A DNA stretch of 64,000 bases from Sulfuricurvum sp. GTDB taxonomy: Bacteria; Campylobacterota; Campylobacteria; Campylobacterales; Sulfurimonadaceae. Under the pieces are notes generated by a model. The model searched no databases. It was not told the origin of the DNA and was given only the letters and a program-made list of their open reading frames with translations. Below, in pieces: positions 40,864 to 50,399 of the stretch. Location: NCBI GenBank assembly GCA_024637295.1, contig JAGXFL010000013.1:1-64000 (forward strand), in the 5' to 3' direction. Positions within the stretch are counted from its first letter, which is position 1. Each line of letters opens with the position of its first letter. Position numbers and translations under genes: made by a program.

Positions 40864-41880
40864 ATGGAATACCGCTACATTGGACGCACGGGACTACGTG
40901 TATCGCCGATTTGTATGGGAACGATGACTTTTGGCTCTCAATGTGATGAAAAAGCCGCTTTTGCCATTATGGACAAAGCTTATGATCGTGGTGTTAATTT
41001 CTTTGATACGGCGGAGCTGTATCCGGTTCCACCTGAGGAAAAGTTGGCAGGATTGACCGAAGAGATGGTTGGGCGATGGCTGAAGAGTAAACCGCGTGAC
41101 AGTGTGATTTTGGCTACCAAAGTCGCAGGGGCAGCTTCCGGATGGTTTGTACCGCCGATTCGTCATGGCTTTACAGCATGTGATCGGTTTCATATCGAAC
41201 GTGCGGTGGAAGGTTCTTTAAAACGACTTGGTACCGATTACATTGATCTGTATCAGATGCACTGGCCCGATACGATCGTTCCCATCGAAGAGACGATGAG
41301 GGCTATGGATGCGCTGATTCAAAGCGGAAAAGTGCGTTATATCGGTACATCAAACGATACGGCTCGCGGGACGATGAAATCGCTGATGGTGTCAAAGTAC
41401 GAAAAACTGGCTCGATTTGAGTCGATTCAAAATAACTTTTCACTCCTTAATCGCCGTGACTTAACGGAGATAGGTGCACTGTGCCGTGAAGAAAAAATCT
41501 CATTGCTTCCGTATTCACCATTGGGTGGTGGAGTCTTGAGCGGTAAATACAATCAAGCCACAAGCAGTCAAGGGCGCTTTAGTGATTATGTAAACTCTAG
41601 CAATAAGCGTCAACGTCTAATGGCAGCACGTTTTCTCAATGACAAGACCTTGGCTTCGACACAAGAATATTTGCGTATTGCTTCACAGCATGGACTTGAT
41701 CCTGTTACGATGGCGATTGCATGGAGTAAGCAGTTTGATTTTGTGGCTTCGACGATTATCGGCGCGACTACACCTGAACAGCTAGATGCTTCTTTGGCTG
41801 CCATGAATGTAACGTTGAGCACTGAAGTGCTCAAAGAGTTGGACGCGGTGCATGCAAAAATACTTTACCCGATGGGGTAA
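40864..41880 (+). CDS. Aldo/keto reductase
   Basis: A 338-residue TIM-barrel oxidoreductase of the aldo/keto reductase superfamily, closest to Tas/YghZ-like members. The catalytic tetrad is visible: Asp48 (FFDTAELY), Tyr53, Lys86 (LATKVAG) and His133 (QMHWPD). NADP-binding segments follow (YIGTSNDTARG, LLPYSPLGGGVLSGKY, STIIGATTPEQL). The substrate is not known. A TTG at 40849 could give five more residues, but the ATG at 40864 follows GGGAGA at good spacing and gives MEYRYIGRTGLRVSP. Confidence 0.92.
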   Translation: MEYRYIGRTGLRVSPICMGTMTFGSQCDEKAAFAIMDKAYDRGVNFFDTAELYPVPPEEKLAGLTEEMVGRWLKSKPRDSVILATKVAGAASGWFVPPIRHGFTACDRFHIERAVEGSLKRLGTDYIDLYQMHWPDTIVPIEETMRAMDALIQSGKVRYIGTSNDTARGTMKSLMVSKYEKLARFESIQNNFSLLNRRDLTEIGALCREEKISLLPYSPLGGGVLSGKYNQATSSQGRFSDYVNSSNKRQRLMAARFLNDKTLASTQEYLRIASQHGLDPVTMAIAWSKQFDFVASTIIGATTPEQLDASLAAMNVTLSTEVLKELDAVHAKILYPMG

Positions 41881-41898
41881 TAGGAACAAGGAGCAAAA

Positions 41899-42675
41899 AT
41901 GAAAAAATTGGCAATCGGAATGTTATTGATGGGTGGTGTATTGTGTGCACAGTCATCAATATGGAATGTTTCTTATAGCGGATTAAAGATGGATTATCGG
42001 GAGTATAATAGAGTGGACGCTATACTTGATAGTGAAAAAAGTGACTCATTGGGTATCGGTGGCCTTGAAACCTCTTTGGAAACGACATTGTCAACACGAG
42101 GGACATCCCGTACATCTGTTGTGATGAGTTATTTAATGATGCAAGGCGAGACTCAATATGTTGGCTCTATCCTTGGCAGTGGTAATCCGTATGGTTCACT
42201 AGTGAGCAAAACACAAAATACGATTTATCAACCCGAAATGTATCTAAAGCAATCTTGGATTGATTCTAACAGTGAACTGTATATGGGGCTTGGAGGCGGT
42301 TACCGATTTTGGGAACGAGAGCTTTCTGCTACTCAAATCGAAGATTACGAATGGTATTACTGGAAAGCAAATGTCGGAGCAGTGTATAATTTGCGTAATA
42401 ACGTCAGTATTGGGGCAGAGGCGAGCTATACCAAAGCTTTTTCTCCTAAAATGACTTCTTCTAACCCCGCATTGGTATTTACGCTTCACAATGTTTACAG
42501 CTATGGATTAAGTATCCCAATTGTCTATAAGGTCAATGACAAAATTGGATTACGGTTTGAAAGTCGATTCGAGCAGATTAATATCGATGACTCGGATGCT
42601 AATAGCGGGTATTATGAGCCTCGTAGTACGACCAAAAATATTTATACAAAGTTTGGGGTAGATTTTCACTTTTAA
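41899..42675 (+). CDS. Exported outer-membrane beta-barrel-like protein
   Basis: A 258-residue protein with a signal peptide (MKKLAIGMLLMGGVLCA, cleavage after VLCA). The mature part is rich in alternating polar/aromatic strands (LYMGLGGGYRFWEREL; SIGAEASYTKAF) and ends YTKFGVDFHF, with a terminal phenylalanine expected of barrel proteins recognised by the BAM complex. Family not recognised. Only 18 bases after the aldo/keto reductase stop, with AAGGAG, and 15 bases before the lipoprotein gene, so these probably form one transcript. Confidence 0.75.
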   Translation: MKKLAIGMLLMGGVLCAQSSIWNVSYSGLKMDYREYNRVDAILDSEKSDSLGIGGLETSLETTLSTRGTSRTSVVMSYLMMQGETQYVGSILGSGNPYGSLVSKTQNTIYQPEMYLKQSWIDSNSELYMGLGGGYRFWERELSATQIEDYEWYYWKANVGAVYNLRNNVSIGAEASYTKAFSPKMTSSNPALVFTLHNVYSYGLSIPIVYKVNDKIGLRFESRFEQINIDDSDANSGYYEPRSTTKNIYTKFGVDFHF

Positions 42676-42690
42676 CAAGCAGGATAAAAA

Positions 42691-43182
42691 ATGAAGTATT
42701 TATGGGCTAGTATCCTCATCCTTTTTATGGGGGGATGTTCTACAAAGCATTATTCGATCAGCAGTCCCAAAGTCATTACGATCAAAAGCCCTAAGCTCAA
42801 ATTTTCCGATACCGGATACATACGCTATGAAGCAGATGCTGTTGAGGTAGAGCTTTTCACGGCAGGCATAGCGGTAGAGAAAATCTCGATCGATGATAAA
42901 GTATGTGTGAGTGCGGGGTGCATGAGCGAAGAGGCGTTTGTCAAAGAATATTTGTATGAAAAATATCCGGTTGACACGATGCGCCGTATTTTGCAAGGGG
43001 AACCGATTTTTGGCGGAAAGGGTAAAGATGAAACGTGTGGCGGAGCCCTTTTTCAGTTTATTCGAGATGATGACATGGACATCATGTATCGGCGCAAGGG
43101 GAGTGAAATCTTTTTCAAAGATCGTCTCAATGGCTTGATGATAAAAATTAATGAACTAGAGGATACGAATGAAACTAAGTGA
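42691..43182 (+). CDS. Putative lipoprotein
   Basis: A 163-residue protein with a lipoprotein signal peptide ending in the lipobox LFMGGC, with Cys16 the likely lipidated residue. The mature part has a Cys-x4-Cys pair (CVSAGC), a third cysteine (DETCGG) and many charged residues; no family is recognised. It overlaps the downstream aminotransferase gene by 14 bases, and the outer-membrane barrel gene lies just upstream, which hints at a shared envelope function. Confidence 0.78.
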   Translation: MKYLWASILILFMGGCSTKHYSISSPKVITIKSPKLKFSDTGYIRYEADAVEVELFTAGIAVEKISIDDKVCVSAGCMSEEAFVKEYLYEKYPVDTMRRILQGEPIFGGKGKDETCGGALFQFIRDDDMDIMYRRKGSEIFFKDRLNGLMIKINELEDTNETK

Positions 43183-44317
43183 TCGAAGCTTGAGTATTGC
43201 CCAATCTGAAATTCGTTCCATGACCAAAGCGTGCAATGCGCTTGGGGGGATCAATATGGCGCAGGGGGTCTGTGACTTGGAAGTGCCTCGTGTGGTGATT
43301 GAGGGAGCAAAGCGGGCGATGGAGGCTGGGGTGAACATTTACACACCTACTGAAGGGTTACCAGTCTTGCGTGAAGCGATTGCAGCAAAGATGAAACGGT
43401 TTTATGACGTGGATATTTCTTCTGATCACGTATTGGTGAGTGATGGGGCAACAGGGGCTTTTTATACCGCGTGTATGGCACTGCTCAATGAAGGTGATGA
43501 GGTGATACTGTTTGAACCGTATTATGGCTATCATCGCTCGACGCTTAGTTCTATGGGAGCAGTTCCTACGTTTGTGCGTCTTGAATCACCGCATTGGGTA
43601 TTGGATATAAACGTACTTGAAGCCGTAGTGACACCAAAAACGCGAGCAATGGTGATCTGTAATCCCGCCAATCCCAGTGGAAAAGTATTTACCAAAGAGG
43701 AGTTGGAGCAAATTGGAGCATTTGCACAAGAACATGACTTGATTGTGTTCGCCGATGAGATGTATGAGCATTTTTTGTATGAGGGGGCGGTGCATATTCC
43801 GGCGATGTCGATAGAGAGTTTAAAAGATCGCTGTGTAACACTGTCCGGCTTTTCTAAAGTGTTTAGTATTACGGGATGGCGTTTGGGCTATGCGATCGCA
43901 CCTGTAGAGGTGATTGAAGCGATGGCGCAGTTTAATGATCTCATCTATGTCTGTGCATCGGCACCCTTACAAATGGGTGCAGCAGAGGGTCTTGAAAAAC
44001 TAGGGGATGATTATTATAGAGAGCTTTCATCCGTCCATCAGATGAAGCGCGATCTTTTTTGCGATGCCCTTCGTGATGCGGGATTGAATCCCAGCGTTCC
44101 AAGCGGCGCGTATTATGTGATGACCGACATCAGCGGTATCGCAGGTGCGGATGATTTTGAGAAAGTGATGACTATTTTAGAGAAAACAGGAGTGGCGGCA
44201 GTACCGGGGCGTGCTTTTTATCACGACGATGGAGGCAAAAACATGGCGCGCTTTTGCTATTCTAAACCGCTTGAGGTACTTGAAGATGCAGCAGCGCGTA
44301 TACGTAAGTTGTGTTAA
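43169..44317 (+). CDS. PLP-dependent aminotransferase, class I
   Basis: A 382-residue fold-type I aminotransferase. The PLP-binding lysine is Lys230 in LSGFSKVFSITGWRLGY; the NPANPSGKVF and FADEMYEHF segments bind substrate and cofactor. Sequence style (AQGVCDLEVP, then TPTEGLPVLREAIAAKM) is that of the aspartate/methionine-type group; the exact amino donor is uncertain. The ATG at 43169 sits inside the lipoprotein gene end. Confidence 0.9.
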   Translation: MKLSDRSLSIAQSEIRSMTKACNALGGINMAQGVCDLEVPRVVIEGAKRAMEAGVNIYTPTEGLPVLREAIAAKMKRFYDVDISSDHVLVSDGATGAFYTACMALLNEGDEVILFEPYYGYHRSTLSSMGAVPTFVRLESPHWVLDINVLEAVVTPKTRAMVICNPANPSGKVFTKEELEQIGAFAQEHDLIVFADEMYEHFLYEGAVHIPAMSIESLKDRCVTLSGFSKVFSITGWRLGYAIAPVEVIEAMAQFNDLIYVCASAPLQMGAAEGLEKLGDDYYRELSSVHQMKRDLFCDALRDAGLNPSVPSGAYYVMTDISGIAGADDFEKVMTILEKTGVAAVPGRAFYHDDGGKNMARFCYSKPLEVLEDAAARIRKLC

Positions 44318-44346
44318 AATAGCGCAATTGAAAATAGGAAACCATT

Positions 44347-45198
44347 ATGTCTAAATTTGTTGGCGCGCATGTATCTGCTAGCGGTGGAGTCTTTAACGCT
44401 CCTCTCAATGCGATGAATATCGGGGCAAAAGCGTTTGCCCTTTTTACCAAAAACCAAAAACAGTGGGCTGCGAAACCGTTGGAGGATGAGACAATCGGAT
44501 TGTTCAAAGACAATCTGGCCAAAAGCGGTATCTTGCCGTGTCATATTTTGCCTCACGATTCGTATTTGATCAATCTCGGTCATCCCGAAGAGGAGAAGCG
44601 CGAGAAATCGTTGGAAGCATTTATCGATGAGTTGCAGCGATGTTCACAGTTGGGGTTGGACCGTTTGAACTTTCATCCGGGAAGCCATCTCAAACAAATC
44701 ACCGAAGAAGAGTGTATCGACCGCATCGCCATGAGCATGAACTATGCGATCAAAGTGACTGAGGGGGTAAACCTCACGATAGAGAACACAGCAGGTCAGG
44801 GGAGCAATTTGGGGTGGAAGTTTGAACACATTGCTGCTATCATTGATCGTATTGAAGATAAGTCTCGTGTAGGGGTGTGTATTGACACATGCCATATGTT
44901 TACGGCAGGATACGACATACGTACGCGTGAAAATTACGATGCAACGTGGGCAGAGTTTGATCGTATTATCGGATTTCAGTACTTGCGAGGGATGCACATC
45001 AACGATTCGAAGCCTGATTTGGGAAGCCATGTGGATCGTCATGATTCACTGGGTAAAGGTAAAATCGGGCTTGATGCGTTTGGATTTTTGATGAATGATT
45101 CTCGAATGGACAATATTCCACTCGTGTTGGAAACCATTGACGAGACGATTTGGGCACAAGAGATAGAACTATTGTACAGTATGCAACACAATAATTAA
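44347..45198 (+). CDS. nfo: Endonuclease IV (AP endonuclease)
   Basis: A 283-residue TIM-barrel enzyme that cuts DNA 5' to abasic sites in base excision repair. The N-terminus [19 protein letters not shown] is the family signature. Zinc-ligand segments are [37 protein letters not shown] and [32 protein letters not shown] is the ribosome site. The AAA+ ATPase gene follows 8 bases after its stop. Confidence 0.97.
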   Translation: MSKFVGAHVSASGGVFNAPLNAMNIGAKAFALFTKNQKQWAAKPLEDETIGLFKDNLAKSGILPCHILPHDSYLINLGHPEEEKREKSLEAFIDELQRCSQLGLDRLNFHPGSHLKQITEEECIDRIAMSMNYAIKVTEGVNLTIENTAGQGSNLGWKFEHIAAIIDRIEDKSRVGVCIDTCHMFTAGYDIRTRENYDATWAEFDRIIGFQYLRGMHINDSKPDLGSHVDRHDSLGKGKIGLDAFGFLMNDSRMDNIPLVLETIDETIWAQEIELLYSMQHNN

Positions 45199-45206
45199 GG
45201 ATTTTA

Positions 45207-46943
45207 TTGAAATATTTAATTGATTTTTTAGAGAACCCATCCATTGAGCAATCTGAGATTTTTGCACAATTAAAATGTACCGTTGAGGAAGGGAAAGTCC
45301 TCCAACTCTTAACCCGTAAGTTTTTGCAGTCCCAAGAGGATGTTGTCGTAGCCGAATTGCTTCAAGAGCTGTACGGTCCCGATGATTATTCGTATCTAAG
45401 CCATTTTGGGGAAGTTAAAACTCTTCTGGAATTGGGATGGATTACCCATCACTCTTTTACCCCGATCAAAATGAGCGAGCTCTCTCAGTTGGAGTTGTTC
45501 AACACTCCTATCGCATTAACCACGATTTTTATGAAGCTGCTCGAAGAGGGCTCTTTGGAGATGACGCTTCCTGAGATCAAACCGTATGCGGATCATTTGG
45601 AGTATCTGCAAGATCAGTTCTTCCGCATCGAACTGTACCAAAAAATGTCCATTATCCGCAACAACGGGAACGAACATTCATTAGGGATCAACCGTATCCA
45701 AAGCAAGCTCGATTTACTCGAAAAGCGTATTGAAGAGCGGATCGCCCAAACCTCTCAGGATGTCGTATTGGACCGTTTTTTCAAGCAAAAGAAGCTGGAA
45801 CCCAAAGAGCAGGTGATTTTTTTGGCGTTACTCAAAGAGGAATACAGCTCGACCGAGGGAAATTTACGCGAGATGAATACCCTCATCGATCTGATCAGTT
45901 TTGATGATTATGAGCGGATTAAAAACCGTGCATTGCTCGAGGACGGATCACGTCTGATAAATGATGATGTGATTGATTATGAGGAGATGCTCAACCCTTT
46001 TGGCGGAATCAGCCGTGCGTTTTACATTGTCGATGAGGTGCTTCAATCGATCATGCACCCTCAAAAAAAGAAAAAAGCACGTAAACTAAAACTCGATATG
46101 CTGATCAAAGAGCAAGAAATCTTCGAACTCATCGAGCCTACCACGTCATTAGAAAATGTGGTACTCAATCCGGCAACGGATAAAACGCTTCAAAATTTGA
46201 TGCATCAGCTGGATCGTGAAGTTGTCGCGAAATTGCACGAATGGGGAATCAAAGATAAAAAAGCGGGAATCGATGCACGGATTATCTTTTACGGTCCTCC
46301 GGGTACGGGTAAAACCCTCACTGCTCATTCTCTCTCACGCTCATTAAAGCGGCAGGTTTTGAGTTTTGACTGTTCCAAAATCCTCTCGATGTATGTGGGG
46401 GAGTCTGAAAAAAATGTCCGTAAAATATTTGACACTTATGCTGATTTGACAAAGCAAACCAAAACAGAACCGATCCTTTTGCTCAACGAGGCGGATCAGT
46501 TTCTCTCATCACGTTCACAAGGTTCAGGTACATCAGCAGATCAAATGCACAATCAAATGCAAAATATCTTTTTAGAACAGATTGAAAAGTTTCAGGGGAT
46601 ACTGATCGCGACGACCAATCTGCTAGAAAATATCGATCAGGCATTTTCACGCCGATTTAACTACAAGATTGAGTTCAAAAAACCGGATAAGGCACAACGT
46701 CTCAAGTTATGGAAAATGATGCTACCCAAAAATGCACCGTATGAAGAAGGGTTTGAGATTGAAAAACTTTCATCCTACCCATTGACAGGCGGACAAATCA
46801 ATCTTGTTGTTAAAAATACGGCCTATACTGTGGCTACACGTAAAGAACCAAGCTTTCGTTTGGAAGATTTTGTTAATGAAATTGACAAAGAACGCCAAGG
46901 AAATTTTGACACCGAAAAATCAATGGGCTTTTTAAATAATTAA
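45207..46943 (+). CDS. AAA+ ATPase of unknown function
   Basis: A 578-residue protein. Residues 1-340 are mostly helical and not recognised. The AAA+ module follows: Walker A GPPGTGKT at 363-370, pore-loop-like SMYVGES at about 394-400, Walker B ILLLNEAD with Asn427 in place of the usual aspartate and Glu428 kept, sensor 1 ATTN at 468-471 and the arginine-finger region SRRF. The layout resembles ATPases that unfold or remodel partner proteins. The start codon is TTG at 45207, with TAAGG upstream; an ATG is not available nearby. Confidence 0.82.
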   Translation: MKYLIDFLENPSIEQSEIFAQLKCTVEEGKVLQLLTRKFLQSQEDVVVAELLQELYGPDDYSYLSHFGEVKTLLELGWITHHSFTPIKMSELSQLELFNTPIALTTIFMKLLEEGSLEMTLPEIKPYADHLEYLQDQFFRIELYQKMSIIRNNGNEHSLGINRIQSKLDLLEKRIEERIAQTSQDVVLDRFFKQKKLEPKEQVIFLALLKEEYSSTEGNLREMNTLIDLISFDDYERIKNRALLEDGSRLINDDVIDYEEMLNPFGGISRAFYIVDEVLQSIMHPQKKKKARKLKLDMLIKEQEIFELIEPTTSLENVVLNPATDKTLQNLMHQLDREVVAKLHEWGIKDKKAGIDARIIFYGPPGTGKTLTAHSLSRSLKRQVLSFDCSKILSMYVGESEKNVRKIFDTYADLTKQTKTEPILLLNEADQFLSSRSQGSGTSADQMHNQMQNIFLEQIEKFQGILIATTNLLENIDQAFSRRFNYKIEFKKPDKAQRLKLWKMMLPKNAPYEEGFEIEKLSSYPLTGGQINLVVKNTAYTVATRKEPSFRLEDFVNEIDKERQGNFDTEKSMGFLNN

Positions 46944-46968
46944 GAGTGATATCTTCGACTCTTAATTA
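46937..46968 (+). terminator. Hairpin at the AAA+ gene stop
   Basis: TAATTAAGAGT at 46937-46947 pairs perfectly with ACTCTTAATTA at 46958-46968 around a 10-base loop; the stop codon is in the left arm. The region behind lacks a clean T-run. It separates the AAA+ gene from the nuo operon. Confidence 0.6.
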
Positions 46969-47068
46969 ACTTCTATATCTCCTTAAAATCATTCATTAGA
47001 TTCAGATAGCAATATAAAATAAATTGTTGTTACTAAAAATTACACTTGGGATGAAACACCGCTGTGTA

Positions 47069-47114
47069 GGTGTTTACAAAAGTAACACCACATTGCAATT
47101 GCTTACGTTGTAAG
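47069..47114 (+). promoter_or_regulatory. Two inverted repeats upstream of the nuo operon (possible operator)
   Basis: GGTGTTTAC-AAAA-GTAACACC (47069-47089, one bulged T) and CTTAC-GTT-GTAAG (47102-47114) share the half-site TTAC/GTAA. They lie 24-70 bases ahead of the candidate -10 box. The pattern resembles binding sites of Crp/Fnr-type regulators such as NssR, but the regulator is unknown. Confidence 0.45.
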
Positions 47115-47137
47115 GGATGATTTAACTCTCTTTTTGT

Positions 47138-47143
47138 TATAGT
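47138..47143 (+). promoter_or_regulatory. nuo operon promoter -10 box
   Basis: TATAGT (in GTTATAGTG) lies 88 bases before the nuoA ATG, giving a leader of about 80 bases. Two short hairpins can form in the leader, including AATGAG/CTCATT near 47180. Confidence 0.5.
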
Positions 47144-47231
47144 GCAACAACTGTTTTTATAAAAAAAGCAGTGTCGGATAATGAGTATGTCTCATTGTTG
47201 GGCATTGCATCAACCATGAAAAGGTAGAACT

Positions 47232-47621
47232 ATGGAACATTACAACGTCGCAAATCCTTATTTTGGGGTATTTGTACTGTTTGTTATCACGTTTGGAGCA
47301 TTTTATGCGACAACAGTATTGGCACGCTTGGCGAGCCGCGCATTAGCGGCTAAAGATACAGAAAAATTGAAACTTTCGCCGTATGAGTGTGGTCCAGAGG
47401 TTACTCGCCAGCCAAACCGAATCTCGACGCAGTTTTATCTCTTTGCGCTTTTGTTTTTGCTGTTTGATGTGGAGATCGTCTTTATGTTCCCATGGGCAAT
47501 TGACTTTAAGCTGTTGGGTTGGTTTGGTTTCTTTGAGATGATGACGTTCATCTTATTGTTAGCAATCGGTTTTGTTTATGCATGGAAAAAAGGAGCACTC
47601 GAATGGCACAACATCAAGTAA
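47232..47621 (+). CDS. nuoA: Complex I subunit NuoA
   Basis: A 129-residue protein with three membrane helices, one at the N-terminus and two in the C-terminal half, and the family signature [43 protein letters not shown] between and within them. NuoA is in the membrane arm next to the quinone site. Its last 19 bases overlap the nuoB start, so translation is coupled. It is the first gene of the operon, about 80 bases after the likely transcription start. Confidence 0.97.
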   Translation: MEHYNVANPYFGVFVLFVITFGAFYATTVLARLASRALAAKDTEKLKLSPYECGPEVTRQPNRISTQFYLFALLFLLFDVEIVFMFPWAIDFKLLGWFGFFEMMTFILLLAIGFVYAWKKGALEWHNIK

Positions 47622-48112
47622 ATTATTTAAAAGACGGCGGTCTTCCCGTCGCTTTGACTACGATTGATAAAGTCGTAAACTGGGGTCGTTCAAATTCGAT
47701 TTGGGCATTAACATACGGTTTGGCATGCTGCGGTATCGAGATGATGGCATCGGGTGCGTCACGTTATGACTTTGACCGTTTTGGTACGATCTTCCGTGCG
47801 TCTCCTCGTCAAGCAGAACTTATGGTCGTTGCAGGAACATTGACAAAAAAACACGCAGAGTTCATTCGCCGTTTGTACGATCAAATGACAGAACCTAAGT
47901 GGGTTATCTCTATGGGATCATGTGCCAACACCGGTGGTATGTTTAATACATACGCAACTGTTCAAGGGGTTGACCGTGTTATTCCGGTGGATCTTTATCT
48001 TCCAGGTTGTGCACCTCGTCCTGAGACATTACAGTATGCGGTAATGATGCTACAGCAAAAAATTCGTAAAGAGAGTGCTTCACGGGCACAAAAACCAAAA
48101 AGGTTGATGTAA
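47603..48112 (+). CDS. nuoB: Complex I subunit NuoB
   Basis: A 169-residue subunit holding cluster N2. Ligands are Cys42, Cys43 ([10 protein letters not shown]), Cys107 (GSCANTGG) and Cys136 (PGCAPRPE), the unusual tandem-cysteine set. The frame is open further upstream to 47582, but the ATG at 47603 gives the normal start [10 protein letters not shown]. It overlaps nuoA by 19 bases and the nuoC start by one. Confidence 0.97.
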   Translation: MAQHQVNYLKDGGLPVALTTIDKVVNWGRSNSIWALTYGLACCGIEMMASGASRYDFDRFGTIFRASPRQAELMVVAGTLTKKHAEFIRRLYDQMTEPKWVISMGSCANTGGMFNTYATVQGVDRVIPVDLYLPGCAPRPETLQYAVMMLQQKIRKESASRAQKPKRLM

Positions 48113-48918
48113 TGAGAGCCTATACTCCTAAAGACGACGTACAAAAAAAATCGTATTACACTGATCGCTTTTGGGTTGCTCCACAAGTTGCTAAATCAGA
48201 AGTAAGCGACGATGCCGTTTTTGCAGCCGATTTGGCAGCGATCAAAGCCAAATTTGATGTTTTGGATGCCTATATCCAAGTAGAGCAAATGGTAGTTGTT
48301 ATTAATGCCAATGATAATTATTCGGTTCTTGAGTTTTTAAAAAATGAGTGTGAATACACGCAACTATCAGAGATGAGTGCGATCGATTGGTTGGCAACTG
48401 AGGGAAAATTTGAGATTTTCTATCAAATGTTGAGTATGGCTAAGCGCAAGCGTGTGCGTATCAAATGCAAAATTGATGAAAAAGAAGCGATCCAAAGTGT
48501 TGAGAAACTTTTCCGTAGTGCTGACTGGTCAGAGCGTGAGATGTACGATATGTTTGGGGTTGTTGTTAATAATCACCCATTCATGAAACGCATTTTAATG
48601 CCGGAAGATTGGGAAGGTTTCCCATTACGTAAAACCTATCCTCTTCAAGGGGATGAATTTGCGGCATGGTATGAAGTCGATAAGATCTTCGGAAAAGAAG
48701 CCAGAGAGATCATAGGGCCTGAGAATCGTGATCCTGCACGTATTGATAGATATGATACGCAGCGTTTCTCTAGATTGGGACATGAAGTGCCATTTGGGAC
48801 AGACATCAGCCAGGGTGAACCGGACACTCCTCTTGTGTATCAAGAGAAAGAGGGTGTATTCATGGTTGAAAAATTTGATGCAGAGAAATCCGTTGTGATC
48901 TCTGATCGTCAGCGTTAA
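48112..48918 (+). CDS. nuoC: Complex I subunit NuoC
   Basis: A 268-residue subunit of the peripheral arm with the NuoC signature [44 protein letters not shown]. The N-terminal half is the usual variable part, and the C-terminal extension (about 190-268, including GFDxGT-like [14 protein letters not shown]) is longer than the core. NuoC is not fused to NuoD here, unlike in E. coli. It overlaps nuoB by one base. Confidence 0.96.
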   Translation: MRAYTPKDDVQKKSYYTDRFWVAPQVAKSEVSDDAVFAADLAAIKAKFDVLDAYIQVEQMVVVINANDNYSVLEFLKNECEYTQLSEMSAIDWLATEGKFEIFYQMLSMAKRKRVRIKCKIDEKEAIQSVEKLFRSADWSEREMYDMFGVVVNNHPFMKRILMPEDWEGFPLRKTYPLQGDEFAAWYEVDKIFGKEAREIIGPENRDPARIDRYDTQRFSRLGHEVPFGTDISQGEPDTPLVYQEKEGVFMVEKFDAEKSVVISDRQR

Positions 48919-48928
48919 GGAGTCGTGA

Positions 48929-50155
48929 ATGCAACAATCCAATCGTCTTAGACCGTTTTTTGAAAACATTACCTTTGATCGTGAAGATAATGAACTCGTT
49001 CTCAACTTCGGCCCTCAGCACCCATCAGCACACGGGCAGTTACGCCTTATGTTGCATTTGCAACAAGAGCAGATCACGAAAGCGCATCCGGATATCGGAT
49101 ATCTTCACCGTGGTATGGAGAAGATGGCAGAGAACATGATTTACAATGAGTTCATGCCAACAACGGACCGTATGGACTATATCGCTTCAAGCTCGAATAA
49201 CTATGGTTTCGCCCTTGCTGTTGAAAAATTGATCGGGCTTGATGTCCCACGTCGTGCAAAAGTCATCCGTATGCTTCTGTTGGAAGTGAACCGTTTGATG
49301 TCTCACCTTTTCTGGTTGGCTACAACAGCACTGGATATTGGTGCGATGACCGTCTTTTTGTATGCTTTCCGTGAGCGTGAGTATTTGATGGATCTTGTAG
49401 AGGATTATTGTGGTGCACGTTTGACCCATGCAGCGATCCGTATCGGTGGAGTTCCATTGGACTTACCGGATAACTTTATGGCTGATTTACGTAAATTTTT
49501 GGATAAATTACCGGAAAACATCAAAGACTACGAAGACTTGTTGGATAAGAATCGTGTTTGGTTGATGCGTATGGAGAACGTGGGTGTTATCTCCAAAGAG
49601 ATGGCATTGAGCTGGGGATGTTCAGGAATCATGCTACGTGCATCTGGCGTCGAGTGGGATATCCGTAAAGAAGAGCCGTATGAATTGTACGATGAAGTAG
49701 AGTTTAATGTTCCTGTTTCGGACAAGGGTGACAACTACGCTCGATATAAACTTTATATGGCAGAGATGCGTGAATCCGCGAAAATTTTGTATCAAGTCAT
49801 CGATATGTATGAGGGGACATCGACTGAATTGATGGCACATGCTCCGCAATACATTTCTGCCCCTAAATTGGACATCATGACGCAAAACTATGCATTGATG
49901 CAGCACTTTGTACTCGTTACACAAGGGATGCGTCCACCAGTGGGTGAAGTATACATTCCGACAGAATCTCCTAAAGGAGAACTTGGATATTACATCAATA
50001 GCCAAGGCGGACCGTACCCATACCGTTTAAAATTACGTGCTCCATCGTTTTGGCATACCGGAATTTTGACTGACTTGTTGCCTGGTCACTATATACCAGA
50101 CGTAGTATCTATCATCGGGACGACCAATATCGTCTTCGGTGAAGTTGACCGTTAA
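48929..50155 (+). CDS. nuoD: Complex I subunit NuoD
   Basis: A 408-residue subunit of the quinone site. Signatures are [74 protein letters not shown], and the C-terminal [49 protein letters not shown] lies before the ATG. Order nuoC-nuoD as usual. Confidence 0.98.
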   Translation: MQQSNRLRPFFENITFDREDNELVLNFGPQHPSAHGQLRLMLHLQQEQITKAHPDIGYLHRGMEKMAENMIYNEFMPTTDRMDYIASSSNNYGFALAVEKLIGLDVPRRAKVIRMLLLEVNRLMSHLFWLATTALDIGAMTVFLYAFREREYLMDLVEDYCGARLTHAAIRIGGVPLDLPDNFMADLRKFLDKLPENIKDYEDLLDKNRVWLMRMENVGVISKEMALSWGCSGIMLRASGVEWDIRKEEPYELYDEVEFNVPVSDKGDNYARYKLYMAEMRESAKILYQVIDMYEGTSTELMAHAPQYISAPKLDIMTQNYALMQHFVLVTQGMRPPVGEVYIPTESPKGELGYYINSQGGPYPYRLKLRAPSFWHTGILTDLLPGHYIPDVVSIIGTTNIVFGEVDR

Positions 50156-50166
50156 GAAGGACGCTT

Positions 50167-50397
50167 ATGAAACGTTACGATTTACGTCACCTTAAAGGTG
50201 ATTTTTATGACCGCATGGGTGAAATTATGCAATCCGAAACATCAACCAAGGAAGTGTTGATCTTTTTATTCGAGATTGGTGATTTTACACCGATTCAAAA
50301 GAGTGCCGACTTGGTTAAAGCCAAAGGATATGAGCTAATGAATTCGCTGAAGTTTAATGAAGCGGACTGGACCATAGCGGTCAAACATAAGGAATAG
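50167..50397 (+). CDS. Small protein at the NuoE position (HP1264-like)
   Basis: A 76-residue soluble protein with no cysteine, so it cannot carry the [2Fe-2S] cluster of a true NuoE. Sequence: MKRYDLRHLKGDFYDRMGEIMQ..., a compact mixed fold ending WTIAVKHKE. From memory, Helicobacter pylori (HP1264) and Campylobacter have a small unknown gene of this size at exactly this place, followed by a larger unknown in place of nuoF. It is probably a specialised subunit of the reduced input module. GAAGGACGC upstream is the ribosome site. The flavoprotein gene starts 2 bases after its stop. Confidence 0.8.
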   Translation: MKRYDLRHLKGDFYDRMGEIMQSETSTKEVLIFLFEIGDFTPIQKSADLVKAKGYELMNSLKFNEADWTIAVKHKE

Positions 50398-50399
50398 TT

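Noticed and set aside
46944-47231. A small gene or CRISPR-like array in the gap before nuoA
   Set aside because: No open frame with a ribosome site and no regularly spaced repeats are present. The region holds a hairpin, inverted repeats and a promoter.
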